A DNA stretch of 64,000 nt from Cricetomys ansorgei. Taxonomy: Eukaryota > Chordata > Mammalia > Rodentia > Nesomyidae. A model generated the notes under the pieces. The model was not told where the DNA came from. It was given only the letters and a program-made list of their open reading frames with translations, and searched no databases. Shown in pieces: positions 23,746 to 36,153 of the stretch (position 1 is the stretch's first letter; each line of letters opens with the position of its first letter). The stretch lies in the NCBI GenBank assembly GCA_026225945.1, contig JAMJFZ010001258.1:5662501-5726500 (forward strand), written 5' to 3'. A program made the position numbers and the translations under genes.

Positions 23746-24624
23746 AAATTGTAAATAAGTAAAGGACAAATCTATGTCCTGTGTGTCACTCTACAAACCT
23801 GTAGAATGTTTAAGATTAGTGCCAAATATAGAGTTTTTGATATTAAAAAAAAATAAAAATGTGAGAGCATTATTAATGAAACCCACTTTCATCAATAATG
23901 TTCTCACTTTTTTTTTTTTTTTTTGCAGGTTGGCAGATTGTTAAATAAATCCTAGATCAGGTAAATGACAGTGTTAAGCAGAAATATAAAACCATCTTCC
24001 TTTTGTAATTCAGGCAACTTAAACTGTAGCTTTTACTACATATTTTCTTTCGTACTACATTCTTTCTTTCTTGCACCAGGGTGCAAGTACGGGGGCTTAT
24101 TCACACAGTTGTCAGTCAGTACCACGATTTTGTTTCTTTGGTTTATCTACTAGCACAGATTCCAAAGTCATGTCAGAGACATCGAAGGGTGTCATTCTGA
24201 GAGAAAAGAATATTACACACCGTACCAAAGAGCTAGGCAATGAAGCGCGATCTTTTTCTCCATTTTATTTCAGGTTACAAGTTTTGAAGGCAGTAATTCT
24301 AAATCATATTGCCTAGCACAGTACACAGAGCTTATTTCTTTATTTTAAAGACATTCCTGGAGGAAAGCAGTATCAGTCTCACTGGAGTGTTGGAGAACGG
24401 ACCTACCACCCCTTGTCCTGCTCTCAGGTCACCCTCTAACGTTCTGAAGAGGATATACACTTTCAGGTACTTAGACAAATGCCCTATGAACTTGGACTTG
24501 ACTTAGCAATGAAGGCACTGCTGATCTGTCTAATTTTGACTGTGATAGCACCAGACAGGGAGTGAATGTAATTCTGGTCTCTGAAAAGAACAGAGCCAAT
24601 TTTGGCACTCTATAAATATGCAGT

Positions 24625-24785
24625 AATAATAGGACCTCAGGGCTGGAAGGGCCTTGAGAGTCCTCTAATGTGCCTTGCTCCCTCACAGCGCCCAACACTG
24701 AATGGATCACACAAAGACCTCAGAGAGGAGGTCCCGTGACTTGCACAAAGGAGCTCACCTGCTGGTGAGGCCAGGGTTGTTTTCT
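24625..24785 (-). mobile_element. MIR3-like SINE fragment
   Basis: The segment ctcagggctggaagggcctt continues to cccgtgacttgcacaaagga. It follows the reverse-oriented MIR/MIR3 pattern, where the consensus has GTGACTTGCCCAAGG. Strongly diverged. Confidence 0.5.
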
Positions 24786-25119
24786 GCAATCTCACAGTTA
24801 CACACACAGTGGAGACCATCAGCTGCACACAAGACATTTGGCGACTCTGTAACCTTCCATCCCGGGAAAATAATCCCAGGATCTTCATTCCTCTTCCTAA
24901 TTTTCCAACCTTTAATCATCTGAGGGCACAGGTCAGAATTTTCTCTGAATTATCTTTAGGCACAGTTGTCCCAATTGTACACAGACATGGAGAGAAGATT
25001 CTTCTAGAACCTAACAGAAGCTAAAGAACACTCAGTCTAACCCTAATATACAAACTTAGTAAGGTAAATGATTTTTCTGGGTTTTTTATTATTATCTCCG
25101 CCATATAGACATTTATTCT

Positions 25120-25198
25120 TTTTGAGGTGCTGGGAATCCAACTCAGAGCTCAGGAGTATGCTAAGCGAATACCAATAAGTTATAGAACACTGGCCTCA
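25120..25198 (-). mobile_element. ID/B4 head fragment, reverse orientation
   Basis: The sequence gaggtgctgggaatccaact, then cagagctcaggagtatgcta, is the reverse complement pattern of a tRNA-derived ID/B4 head (consensus GTGCTGGGGATTGAACCCAG). Weak but recognisable. Confidence 0.5.
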
Positions 25199-27893
25199 TA
25201 TTCAGTTTGCTTGGCGGCGGGGGGCGGGGATTACTTGTAGTTGCTATCACTCATTAAGTTTGTTTTCTTGCCCTTTGATGAAAATATATTACAAAGTAGA
25301 CAAGCTTCAGATTCGGGCATTTAATGAGCCTGATCTCAGATTCCAGCTCTGATTAAGAACTCTGTGTACTTCGGGGAAGCTTGAAATAAAGTTTAGAGAA
25401 CAATACACAAGAGGAATGTAAGAAAAGTTATCACTCTGATCACAGCTGCTGCTGGGAAACCCAGAGAGCTCACTCTCGTCACTAAGGGAGCTTGTTTCCT
25501 AGTGGCCACCCCCACTGACCACGGATCCGGCTAGGCCTTCCCCACTGAGGACCAGGCGGCCACACACTTCCCTAGGCTCCTGAGTTTGGTCTCTCGTTTT
25601 CGGCCTTTAAGCTTTGACTCTTTTTGTTGATGTGTGATCCCAACCTTCTCTGCTCTGAACCTCTGAGTTTTCTAAAGACTTGGATTCTCACTCACTTTTG
25701 CTCTGTCTCCTGAGGAGCACTTTCCCCAAGCTCTGAGGAACCCACACAGCAATACAACACAAGCGTCAAAGACAATGCCCTTCCTTGTCAGCAACTGCTT
25801 CCCAGTCCGAGTCCCGTTACGACTTACGATTCAAAATTTACAACTCAAATCTCAGCAGGGAGGATGCAGAGTCCCCATGCCTCAGTCAGCGGATCTGGAA
25901 CAAGAAGCCACGCTATGTAGTGGAGACTGAATGGCACTCTGTGACACGGCTTTCTAAGAGGTTCCAGAGCCCATTGTTCTTGTTGTGTATGAGGAATAAG
26001 AACACACGCTGAAATATCCACTTTGGGAAAACTAGAAGTAGACACTATTCACAGACCCCAATGTATGGAGAATGACCCAAAGCTAATGAAGGCGCATGAC
26101 GCGGCACGGAGGATGGAGAGAGGACTCAGCGCATCCGCCAGAACAGACCATGCTGAAGCATGGATCCTAGAACTGGGGCTTTGGTGACCAGCTGTCAGTA
26201 GAAGGACCTCAGACAAGAACTGCCCAAAGGAGCAAAGGCTGCAAGGTTATATAAGGAAGACATCTGCTCCCAGAGTATGGGAAGAAAGTGTGAGAGACCA
26301 CTGCTGTCCATGAGCAAATGATACAAGGTGGAGAAACAAAGTCATAGTTCTGAACACCTATCAGAAAGGTAATGATACGAAGATAAGTAAACAAATTTAT
26401 TATAGGTAAAGTTATTTAAGTAAGTAAAGTTTATTACAGAAAATCATGAGCCTGCTGTAAGAGACCTTAGCTGTCCTCACTCTTGGACAAGCTGGGGAGT
26501 CCTCCACACACACAGGTAAAAAGGAACCAACCAACCACCTAACAGACTTTAAAGTCTGTACAGGGGCTGGTACACAGGGCAGGATTTCAGGAAACCTGAG
26601 ATACAGCCTGAGGTTAATAGTCGGCACAAGAGGAGGGCACAAGTGGAGCCTTAGAAGACAGAAACCCCCCAAGCACAGAAATCACAAAGAGAACTTACCA
26701 GAGACCCAAGACGTTAGCAACAGGGCTAGAAAGCTAGAGTTTCAACCCCAAAGGAGAAAGGGCTCCCTACAATGCACCTGTGCTCAGAGGGCTCCCTAAA
26801 TGCACCTGTGCTCAATGTGTTCAATGCAGACTCAAACTCGACTCCACAAACAGCAGCAGCACACAGCCCTCCTGACACAGACAGCCCCGAGATCGGGCTG
26901 CTTCAGCCACACTGTTGGGCCCAAACACAGGTGTTGTTTGCACCTTCTCTGGTTTTAAACAAAATATTACTCATTTGATTCATTTGACCGTTGACTGTAT
27001 TTTTATATAAAATATGTGGAATATAATTAAAAAATCCAAAGACATGAAAGGGATATTTAAAGTACAGGAAGGAAGAGGGTTCTTGCCAGAGTACAATTTA
27101 ACATACCAAGGCTATACCATTAAAATGGCAGCAACCTAAACAAAATGGCATTTGAGGCAGGTAAGAGCTGAAGGATTCCCCTCTAACAAAACTGCCCCAT
27201 TACAGGAGCTGCCTAAGCGCCCACTACTTGCCCGCCACACATAAGGCCCTCAGCCTGCAAAGAAGAAAAGTTATACACACCGAATATTCTGCAAGGATTT
27301 TTAAAAATCCAATTATAGTAAATTTTGGGGCAAGCATTTTCTCTAATCATGCCATGAAGCTCACAGCCTATGCAGAGGTAAAGTATACAATACAGCAGAA
27401 GGGAATGCTTTGGAGATGAGCAAATGGAACTCTATGGATAAGCCTCATGCTGCCCAAGAAGTGACATGGTCCCACTGGAAGGTAAACAACATAACCTGAA
27501 GCTCACACTGTAATTCCTATACAAACTGTCTCAAGAATAACACCAAGAAGTAGAACTAAAATTTAAATATAACATACAGAACTAAAAACGTAAAAATGTG
27601 TCGTTTACCCAAAAGAAAACAAGATATAAAGAGCTACTCACATGTGATTGAGTACATAGATTTGATGACTCCACACAACATACTTTGAAGCTAATAAAAC
27701 AAAGGTATGCCTTTGTTTAAAGGTAAGCTCTTCGAACACTGGTAAAGAGAACTCCATGTTTCTATTTGCTTATATGCAGGTAAGAATCTCAAAGGGTGCA
27801 CGGGAAACCACTAACAGAAGTTACCTGCGTTGGGATTCTGGGAGGAGGCAGAATGAGGACCTGGGACAGGAAATAGATGTGAAGGGGAATTCC

Positions 27894-27991
27894 CATGAGC
27901 ATCTTTATCATCACCACGGCCACCACGCCATGCCAGCACCACCATGAGCATCTTTATCGTTATCATGGCCACCACACCATGCCAGCACCAC
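27894..27991. repeat. 49-bp tandem duplication (2 copies)
   Basis: The segment catgagcatctttatc...ggccaccac.ccatgccagcac occurs at 27894-27942 and again at 27943-27991, with a few substitutions between copies. Confidence 0.9.
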
Positions 27992-28502
27992 CATCTCTAG
28001 CACCTGCTGGGTCTGACTTTAACACTGCAACAGAGAACTTCAGGCTGTATTTTTAGGACAACTTGTCAGTACTTGCCTATGAATATTTTGCTGGATAGCT
28101 TACATAATAGGAAAACTTCAAGGTTACAGACTTTTCCAAAACAGTGTGATCTTTTGGATCATTGAATCATTTCCCAAGAAAAAGAAGAATTGGCCAGGGT
28201 GCTAATCAGGATACCGCAGGGAGCGATCACGTTCTGGACCCTATAGGAAGGACGGGAATTTAATGACTCCTTTTCACCCCCAGTTTCTGTCGATCTATGA
28301 CATCGGATGTATGCACAGATCTGTGCAGAGGTAAAATAAGAGCAAGGCAAGAGCAGGGCCCACCATTTTACATGCTTAACAGTAAGCAATAAAACCCCCC
28401 AAACTGGGTGGGTAAATGGTGAACGATGGTCTTGCCGCATAGGAGTTAAGCATCAGTCTAACGATGGCCCATGTGAAGAATACTTAGAAAGTAGATAAAG
28501 AT

Positions 28503-28640
28503 GGCTGGGAATGGCCTTTGGTCTCAGCCTTCAGGAGGCAGAGGCAAGCAATGTCTACAAGCCTGAGGCCAGCCTGGTCTACATAGCAAGTTCCAGACCA
28601 GCCAAGGATACATAGTGAGATCTTATCAGAACGAAACAAA
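28503..28640 (+). mobile_element. B1 SINE
   Basis: It begins ggctgggaatggcctttggt with a deletion in the left end, then reads caggaggcagaggcaagcaa, ggccagcctggtctacatag and an A-rich end (cagaacgaaacaaaaag). These are the diagnostic 7SL-derived B1 blocks in order. Clearly diverged from the consensus. Confidence 0.9.
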
Positions 28641-28929
28641 AAGTAGATTCAGAAAACACTGCACACATGCTGTAATGCACACATACGTATACACACAGAC
28701 ACACTAAGTAAATAAGATCTGACAAAGGAGTAATAAATAATAATAATCTAATAAAAAGAAATATAATTAATATAGTGCTCTTAAAAATACAAGCAAATCA
28801 AAATATTGATCAGGAGGGAAGTATTAAAAATAATATCAGATTTCTTACTTTTTAAAAAGTAGATCTTATGAGCTCTGCCCTGGAATCTGCCTTCAGAGAG
28901 AATGGCAAGATTTATAGTTATTAAAATAA

Positions 28930-29223
28930 TTGAATCATGAAAGAACAGAAATACACGAATTATTTATAAAATTGAAAATGTGGAAAATTTTAAAAGCCAT
29001 AAAGGCTACTGCTAGTTTGGGTAGAGATTCTGTGAATAAAGCCACAGAGCTTACTGAACATCCTGTGCTCGAAGAAAAGGTAAATAAAACTAATGAGAGA
29101 GAGCAGGGAGACGGTAAATCAGAAGAGCAAAGACCTAAGACTTCAAACACTAGCAAGGAGGCAGAGAAACAAGAGCCGGATGGACAAGAGAGCAGAGGGC
29201 CAGCAGGAGCCACGGGGCCATGA
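28930..29223 (+). other. 97-codon open frame of unknown status
   Basis: A plus-strand frame opens with ATG and ends TGA, with a charged Lys/Glu/Thr-rich composition (for example KVNKTNEREQGDGKSEEQ). It resembles no family I recognise, has no visible splice context and lies antisense within the Vti1a intron. It could be a retrocopy fragment or chance. Confidence 0.2.
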
Positions 29224-29938
29224 CACCCTACCATGAGGGTTGAGTCAAGGGTAGCTGGGAGAGCATTTGACACATACTGGAAAAGGCCAGACACGGGGTC
29301 ATTTCTAAGGTATGATGTGTACCACAGTGGAAAGAAAAAACAATAGAAAAGAAGTTAGACACCTGAATTTCTCCACACAGATATTTTTAAATGCCATCTC
29401 TTGCTTCCTCTAAATTCAAGAGTATCCACATGGATGGGTACTAGAAAAGGCCATGCTCGCCAAAGCCTGGGGACGTCTTCATCTCTCTAAGCCGGTGCTG
29501 ACACTCAGCAGAAGAGTGATCGATAGCGCCATCCCGCCAGCTGCGTTCTCTCTGGACAAAGCTCTGCTGGGTAACATTTCAGTCCCTGTGGTGAAAATGG
29601 AATAATTCAGGTAGAGAGGCCTAGGAAGGAAGACATTTATTAAAGTGACAGGCCACCTGAGCAGAGCACCTGCCACCGGAAGCAGAAGCATTCCTAAGAA
29701 GACTGTTCATCTGAATACGCTAACCTTCAAAAGTCACACGAGCAAAGACAAATAACCAAAGAGACCAAACTCCAGCCGCACCCACTTAATCTTTATTCCA
29801 CTTAAACCCCATGTGAATTCTCAAAACCAGCCAATCAGCAATTTGAGTGAATATATACTCTACAAGCTTCATGTGTTGTGTGACGTCTGGCTTAAGCTTA
29901 TTCCTAAGGTATAGAGATTTCACTCCTCTGGTCATAAC

Positions 29939-29940
29939 AT

Positions 29941-29972
<32 letters not shown>

Positions 29973-29998
29973 TATACACACACACATATATATATTTT
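29939..29998. repeat. (CA)n/(TA)n microsatellite
   Basis: A run of CA of about 28 bp is followed by cata/caca interruptions and a TA run ending in tatatattttt. Ordinary compound dinucleotide repeat. Confidence 0.95.
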
Positions 29999-30964
29999 TA
30001 AAGCTTTTTTGCACAAAAATTCTACAAGAGTCTAGAAACTCTAAGCAGCGAGAACTATACATTGGCTTCTCTGTTGGTGGTGGGAAGCAAGTGAGCTTCC
30101 CTTGAGACCAGAGGTGAATCAATCAATCAGAGGGAAAGTATCCATTTTTAAGCATAATAAATCACCTTTCATGGTCTTATAAGGTAAAACATCAATGTTT
30201 ATTGACTTCTATAAATCATACAATAATTGCAATTCAGAATTATAAGGCTCCTTAAGAAGAACTTAACCTAACCTGATCTCCTCACACACGAGGAAAACAC
30301 CGATTATGGTCTAATCAAACAGAACAATTCTCTGGCCAGTGTAAATTGGCTGTTCTGCTAATAAAGGTCAATTTTAGCCAAAAACTCGTTTACACTAAAT
30401 GCTGGCCATAAAGTATTTTGTGAAGTAAACAATCCAGCAGAGGAGGACAGAACGAAGAGTGCGATATCCTGAATCGGAACAGAGATTACCCAGGGTGATC
30501 TAGCAGAGCCCTCACAGTATCTAATGCAAGCGATGGGGAATGCACTGAAAATGGGAATGATCTCTTATTTTAAGAACTATAAATTTCAGGAAGAGTTAAG
30601 CACTTCTCATCCTTTTTATGTACGGAACTGCGTCTCATTGATGTGATCCCCTGTGCAAACTCATCGACATCTATTCTCTGGACATGGGAAAGACACTGCT
30701 GTCCATCTAGAGAGTGTCAGTAATTACCAGTGCCAGCACAGAGTGAGGCAAAGGCAGCTTGTGGCCTTACACCAGAGAAGTCTCTGGCCAGAGAGGCTTT
30801 CTCTCCTGGGGAGTCTGGCCAAATTTCGACTGTGCCTTCTTCTGGAAAACAAAAGAGTATTTAAAAGTCAACATAATTTGTGTTAGAAAAAACAGCAGCT
30901 GATATATTTTGTGAGCACACTCCCTCTGAGGTATTCTTGTGAGAGCTGGGTTTGTGGGCATGTG

Positions 30965-31085
30965 TGCCAACTTCCTCTCCCAGCAATCCTGCCAGGCAGA
31001 CCTATCAGCATTCCCACTTTACAGCTGCGCAAACGGAAAAGTTATTTGCTCAAGTTCAAACAGGTAACCAGTGTCCGAGTAAGAC
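30965..31085 (-). mobile_element. MIR SINE fragment, reverse orientation
   Basis: The stretch cactttacagctgcgcaaac, then gttatttgctcaagttcaaa, follows reverse MIR (consensus TTTTACAGATGAGGAAACTG ... AAGTAACTTGCCCAAGG). Ancient copy. Confidence 0.6.
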
Positions 31086-31194
31086 CATGAAAGAGACTTC
31101 TAAAGCAATCTCTATACAACTGATCTAATTACACATGCTCAAATGTTTTCCTCAAAATATATACATAATTATCGTAGGTATAGGTGCTGTGTCT

Positions 31195-31330
31195 GCATGT
31201 CTGTCTGTGCACTGCATGCACGCCTCATCCCAACAGAAGCCAGAAGAGGGCTGGAGTTGTAAGCCACCCTGTGCTGGTCCTCTGGGGAACAGCCAGCACT
31301 CTGAAGCACTGAGCCATGGCTGCAGCCCCC
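31195..31330 (-). mobile_element. B3-type SINE, reverse orientation
   Basis: TG/CA-rich start, then agaagccagaagagggctgg, gtcctctggggaacagccag and a terminal actgagccatggctgcagcc. This is the reverse complement of a B3/B2 head (consensus ...CTGAGCCATCTCTCCAGCCC). Diverged, with internal deletions. Confidence 0.7.
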
Positions 31331-32442
31331 GCCCCTTCTGTCTTAAGTTGACTCTTGGCAGCGCTGAGTGCGCGGATTGTCCCCGCTGAAGCCTCGCATC
31401 CCCCACGCTCCCCCACCCCGTTCCTTCTCCCGAGTGCCCTTCCCATTTTCACGTCTATCCTTCCAGCCCCCATCTGCTACAGGCCTGGCATAGGCAGTTG
31501 CAGCAGCTGTGTGTTCATGATTACAAAGGCCAAGCCAGACCCAGAACAGAGCACCCCAGCACACTGCTCCCCGTTTTTTCAGCTTCCACAGCCCTCCTAT
31601 TCCCCCCTTTACAGCATTCTTCAGCCTCACAGGGGGTGACATCAATGCTTCATTTAGGGCCAAGCCCTCAACAGGCCTCTTCAGCACTGTCTGCTTATGA
31701 GTCTTTGCTTTGACAGTCACCCACGGCCAAAAGAAGTCTCTCTGGCCAGAGAGGACAGATGCGCTAAGTCTATGGGCATTAACACAAATGTCTAGAAGAT
31801 AGTTTAACCACGTGTCCATTCCGACAACCAGCAGCAGCACGCTGATTCCTGCCATAAGCTTCTGACCAGCTCTGCAGCGCCCGACATGTGCTGCCCGCTA
31901 TGGGCCGGGCAAGCCCGACAGGAGCAGGCGCTGCCTCCAGCACGCCCCTGCCATCGCCACTGCCGCACAAGTGGGCATGTCTTTTTGGGAAGTTCCGTGT
32001 TTTACGTGTGGGTCTACAGCTGAGCGTGATCATGAGTGACTCTTCTCCTCCAACAGCCTGGATAGCACCCGTTAGCTCTATGAATGCTAACTGGCAGGGA
32101 GGACGCTTCTGGTTAGTTCAAGCTTGGTTTCTCTGTGTCTGTATTCACAGCATGGGTGCTTTGGGCACCAGGATCTTACTGTGCAGTTCTGGCGGGCACC
32201 CGAGAACAACGGCAATGCCCTGTGCTGATGGGGAAGCTCTTCGGCTAACATCCGGAACAAGGCAGCCTGCGCACTAGCTCTGCTCCTGTTCTGCTTCCCT
32301 TCCTTTTCCGCTGACTGCCCTCTCGCTTGCTGCTACTAGGCTGATTGTTTTTTTCTCCCCCTAGCTTTTCCTAAGGCAATTTGTTTCCAACACCAGTCCA
32401 ACTGCTAGCTTTACTGTTGGAAACAAAGGGGATGCAGAGTGG

Positions 32443-32547
32443 ACTAGGGTGTGTCTTGGTGCTAAAGCGCTTGCTTAGCATGAATAAGACACTGTGTCCG
32501 GGAAATGTAAAGAGCCTAGCTTGAAACAACAAACAACAAAAAGCACT
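32443..32547 (+). mobile_element. ID-type SINE
   Basis: The block tggtgctaaagcgcttgctt, then agcatgaataagacactgtg, follows the ID pattern (GTAGAGCGCTTGCCTAGCAT). It is followed by an A-rich tail aaacaacaaacaacaaaaag. Confidence 0.6.
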
Positions 32548-33939
32548 AAAAATGTTAAAACACTTTGAAGCAGTCAGGACCACACACCTCCAAACACTCA
32601 GAGTCAAGCATCTCCTTAGCTGCGACAGCTCGCCATCAGCACTGCAGTCAGGCTCACTCTGGTAAGAAAGCTGCACTGTCTATTTCATCAGGACATCACG
32701 TGCCTTATTTTAGCCACATAAAAGGAAACTAATAAACACCTGTTTAAATAAAATAAACTTATTCCTAAAATTAAGTGTATACTTTTGCCTTAATGATCTT
32801 TAGTTATAAATTCTCACTGACTACAGTTCAGTGATCAAGTCAGGCTTTAAAGAGACAAAAACAACCTGCTGCATCTTAGTCCCTGTCACTCAGCCTACAG
32901 GTTCTTGTCAAGGTCAACAGTGACTGACACACTAGCACATGAGAAGACACTTGTCATGCATGCAATTTTACCCAGCTGCTCAATAGTATTTGACTTGGTC
33001 ACAATGTTCTCTCTCGCTCGCTTGCTCACTCTGAAATAATCTCTTTCATGATCACTTCATAGCTTTCTTCATAGTTCAATTCAAATTATTCTCCACTTAA
33101 ACTTCAGTATTATATTTCCTGTGAGCTTGGTCAAGAACCCACTTTTCTCTTCCTAAGTATACTTGTCTATTTCTAAAGATTTAAATACTATTGTATGCTG
33201 ATGTCAAACTTGATTCAACTCAAAACTGCTCTGTACTCAAACATAATAAATCCCACTGGCTATTAATTTCCTTATGAGGAGGTTATCACATAGGTAATTA
33301 ATATCTGAAACATCCCAAAATGAACAATAGATTCTATATCCACTATACACCCCAACATACACATTCACAAGCAGACCAATAAATAGTTAAATGAATGAAC
33401 TTGATCTTCTCCCTGGTCTTCAAACTCAACGGACCCATCATCCCGCTCTGAGAGAAAAGCAAGTGAGAGAAGCGTACCAACTACTATGTGCAGGTTCAAG
33501 TACAGAGCTGACTGTTCGCTCTTCTGACCACCGTTTGCCTAAACATTTTCAAATAAGGAGCCACAGAGACACTTAATTAAAACAAAACGAAACAAAAACC
33601 CAACAACTTGCTGGCCTCTTCTCTTGAGGACTGGTATGTGGCCCCGGCTTTGAGACAGCGTCTATAAGCGAGGGCAGGGGGCAGAGCAGAAGAGCAGATG
33701 CCTCCCTGCTGCATCTAGAAGCGGTATGTGTCCATCAGCTTCCGCGCTGGATTAGCGCCCCCACCCAACCAGCTAGCGGGGCCGCAGGCGCATGTGTCTC
33801 AGCGCTGATGGTGGCGATAAGAAGAATCTCACTCGTTCTTAGCCACCCAAGCCCATGTTCAAATCTCTCTCCAGCCCAGAAGCATTCATCTGGAAAGCAA
33901 CGTGAGAAATGGCTATGAGTTCGAATTTAAAAAGCAACT

Positions 33940-34270
33940 GGTGGAGACAAACACATAGCTTACAAAGGATGGAAAAAAATCAGTAATCCAAGATTCCATG
34001 TCAAGAAAAAGAAAACATGAAACTCGGACAACAAAAAGAAGGGGACTAAAGATGAGAGTAGAAATCAGTGTAAGAGGAAGCACAAATAACCAGGAAAATC
34101 AGAGTCAAAAGTTGTTTTTCTTAATGAGCAAAATAAACAAACAAACAAACAAACTTTCTGCTGGACTGGAGCCACAAAATTACAAGAATCAGAATGAAAA
34201 AGGAGCCGCTATCCTGAGCACCACAGGATATTAAATTAAAGGGACTAAAGGACGACCGAGAAATACGTGA
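33940..34270 (+). mobile_element. L1 ORF2 fragment (decayed)
   Basis: The order gtagaaatcagtgtaagagg, aataaacaaacaaac..., acaagaatcagaatgaaaaa and ccaca.ggatattaaattaa follows the L1 ORF2 reverse-transcriptase region. It has lost many codons. It is probably the 5' part of the L1 ruin that continues to 37.7 kb. Confidence 0.5.
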
Positions 34271-34350
34271 CCTTTGCTGTTGGTCAGCTACAGAGCTCTG
34301 AGGAGAGGGACGTCCACACGTGACTTAACAAAGATCAACTCAGGAAGCGG

Positions 34351-34425
34351 AGGGCTGGGGCCCGGCGGTAGGGCACCTGCCACATGAGCAAGGCCCGAGC
34401 TTCCACCTCCAGAACTGCGGGAGGG
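34351..34425 (+). mobile_element. ID-like SINE head inside L1 debris
   Basis: The sequence gggctggggcccggcggtag, then ggcacctgccacatgagcaa and ggcccgagcttcca, has the tRNA-derived ID/B4 head pattern with several substitutions. Confidence 0.5.
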
Positions 34426-34984
34426 GAACAGAACAGGCCTGGAAAGAGCAAATATCAAAGAAGCCAAATGACCTTTCCGCCGAAAGACAACAGAAACAAA
34501 TCCAAAGCCACATGGCTTAGTGACAAAACTCATCAAGTACGTTAGAAGAAAGAAAACCCTCTGCAGACATGATCCAGAGAGCAGAGGATTCTCCGGCTGC
34601 GCCACCAGTTCTAGGAAGCAAATGCAAGAAGCAGACTTCCCGGGAAAGGTGGAGACAGACGTTCTGTGTAAACTTAGATGTGAAGCGCGTGACATAGCAC
34701 TGGTGAAGCAAACAAAGTGAACGAAAAGGTGGTACACGATGACGTGTATGTGCGTGACGTGGGGACGTGAAGTCTGCCTGAGCATCTGAAACACAACTAG
34801 CACGTGTGGCTACACAGCGCACAACCCCACACCAGCCATCACAGCTGATGGGAGACATGCGCGATGAGATCTAACAACTACTAGTCGTCTCTCCGTCACC
34901 GCCGGTCTGCAACACACCAAGGAAAGAACAGTCTCGTCAGCGACAGTTCCACACGGCCTACCCCAAACAGAACAGTGAACTTAG

Positions 34985-35215
34985 ATCGTTTATCTCTTAC
35001 TACACCAAAGAAAATAATTCAAAACGGATCACAGAACTAAAAATGAGAATTGAAACTATTCTAAAACTTCTAGAAGAAAAAGACTGCGCCCTTTGCTTAG
35101 GTAAAGATTCGTGAGATCCAACGCCAAGAGCGTGATCCACTGAAAGAGTTGATACATTTGATCCTATAAAAGCATGAAACTTGTATAACTCAAAAGTGGT
35201 CACTGAAGAGAGCCA
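34985..35215 (+). mobile_element. L1 ORF2 C-terminal region, segment 1
   Basis: The stretch taattcaaaacggatcacag, then ctattctaaaacttctagaa and tttgcttaggtaaagattcg, follows the conserved L1 ORF2 stretch just before the C-terminal domain. Frame is broken. It is separated from its continuation at 36154 by a B1 and a long purine array. Confidence 0.7.
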
Positions 35216-35221
35216 AAGGGC

Positions 35222-35336
35222 AGCTGGGCGCGGTGACTGCCCCAGCACTCAGGAGCCACAGCGGGAGAGTCTCGAGCTTGAGGGCTACTCCGGAAATCTA
35301 GGCCAGCCTGGAATGCTTAGTGGGAGTTTATCAAAG
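35222..35336 (+). mobile_element. B1 SINE inserted in L1
   Basis: The sequence agctgggcgcggtgactgcc, cagcactcaggagccacagc and ctaggccagcctggaatgc shows B1 blocks in order with a degenerate right end. Its A-rich tail (gaagaaaagggagatgg) grades directly into the purine minisatellite, which probably grew from it. Confidence 0.75.
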
Positions 35337-36153
35337 AAGAAAAGGGAGATGGTAAAAGAGATGAGAGGGTGGAGGGGGAGGAGGGAGGAGAGGATGGAGA
35401 GGACAGAAGGGGAGGAGGGTATAGGAAGTAGGGAGGAGGGAGAAGAGGATGGAGGGGGAGGAGGGAGGAGAAGATGGAGGGGGAGGAGGGTATAGGAAGT
35501 GGGGAGGAGGGAGGAGAAGACAGGGGGAGGAGGGTGTAGGAAGTGGGGAGGAGGGAGGAGAGGATGGAAGGGGAGGAGGGAGGAGAGGACGGAGGGGGAG
35601 GAGGGTGTTGGAAGTGGGGAGGAGGGAGAAGAGGATGGAGGGGGAGGAGGGAGGAGAAGATGGAGAGGAGGAGGGTATAGGAAGTGGGGAGGAGGGAGGA
35701 GAGGATGGAGGGGGAGGAGGGTGTAGGAAGTGGGGAGGAGGGAAGAGAGGACAGAGGGGGAGGAGGGTGTAGGAAGTGGGGAGGAGGGAAGAGAGGACAG
35801 AGGGGGAGGAGGGTGTAGGAAGTGGGGGAGGAGGGTGTGGGAAGTGGGGAGGAGGGAGGAGGATGTGGGGAGGAGGGAGGAGGAAGTGGGGAGGAGGAAG
35901 TGGGGGAGGAGGGTGTAGGAAGTGGGGAGGGGGGAGGAGGAAGTGGGGAGGAGGGAGGAGGAAGTGGGGAGGGGGGAGAAGAAGTGGGGAGGAGGGTGTA
36001 GAAAGTGGGGAGGGGGAGAGGAAGTGGGGAGGAGGGTGTAGGAAGTGGGGAGGGGGAGAGGAAGTGGGGAGGAGGGTGTAGGAAGTGGGGAGGGGAAGAG
36101 GAAGTGGGGAGGAGGGTGTAGAAAGTGGGGAGGGGGAGAGGAAGTGGGGAGGA
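35337..36153. repeat. Purine-only GGA minisatellite, about 0.8 kb
   Basis: This is an almost pure A/G array on the plus strand; T occurs mostly in the recurring 'tgta' and 'gatgg' words and C is almost absent. Two regimes are visible: about 40-50-bp units with gaggatggagggggaggagg at the left, and a regular 40-bp higher-order unit at the right starting at 35981, 36021, 36061, 36101 and (partial) 36141. In the Vti1a transcript it is a long C/U tract. Open frames of several hundred codons here only reflect the lack of stop codons in such a sequence. Confidence 0.97.

Noticed and set aside
23905..23940. Splice acceptor on the plus strand (poly-T followed by gcag)
   Set aside because: No open exon or donor follows on that strand, and the gene is on the other strand. 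It is a simple T run.
31343..31855. 170-codon minus-strand open frame
   Set aside because: It overlaps no recognisable domain, lies in GC-rich intron with other overlapping open frames, and shows no splice context consistent with Vti1a.
34288..34803. 171-codon minus-strand open frame
   Set aside because: It runs antisense through an ID-like SINE and L1-derived sequence; it is chance.
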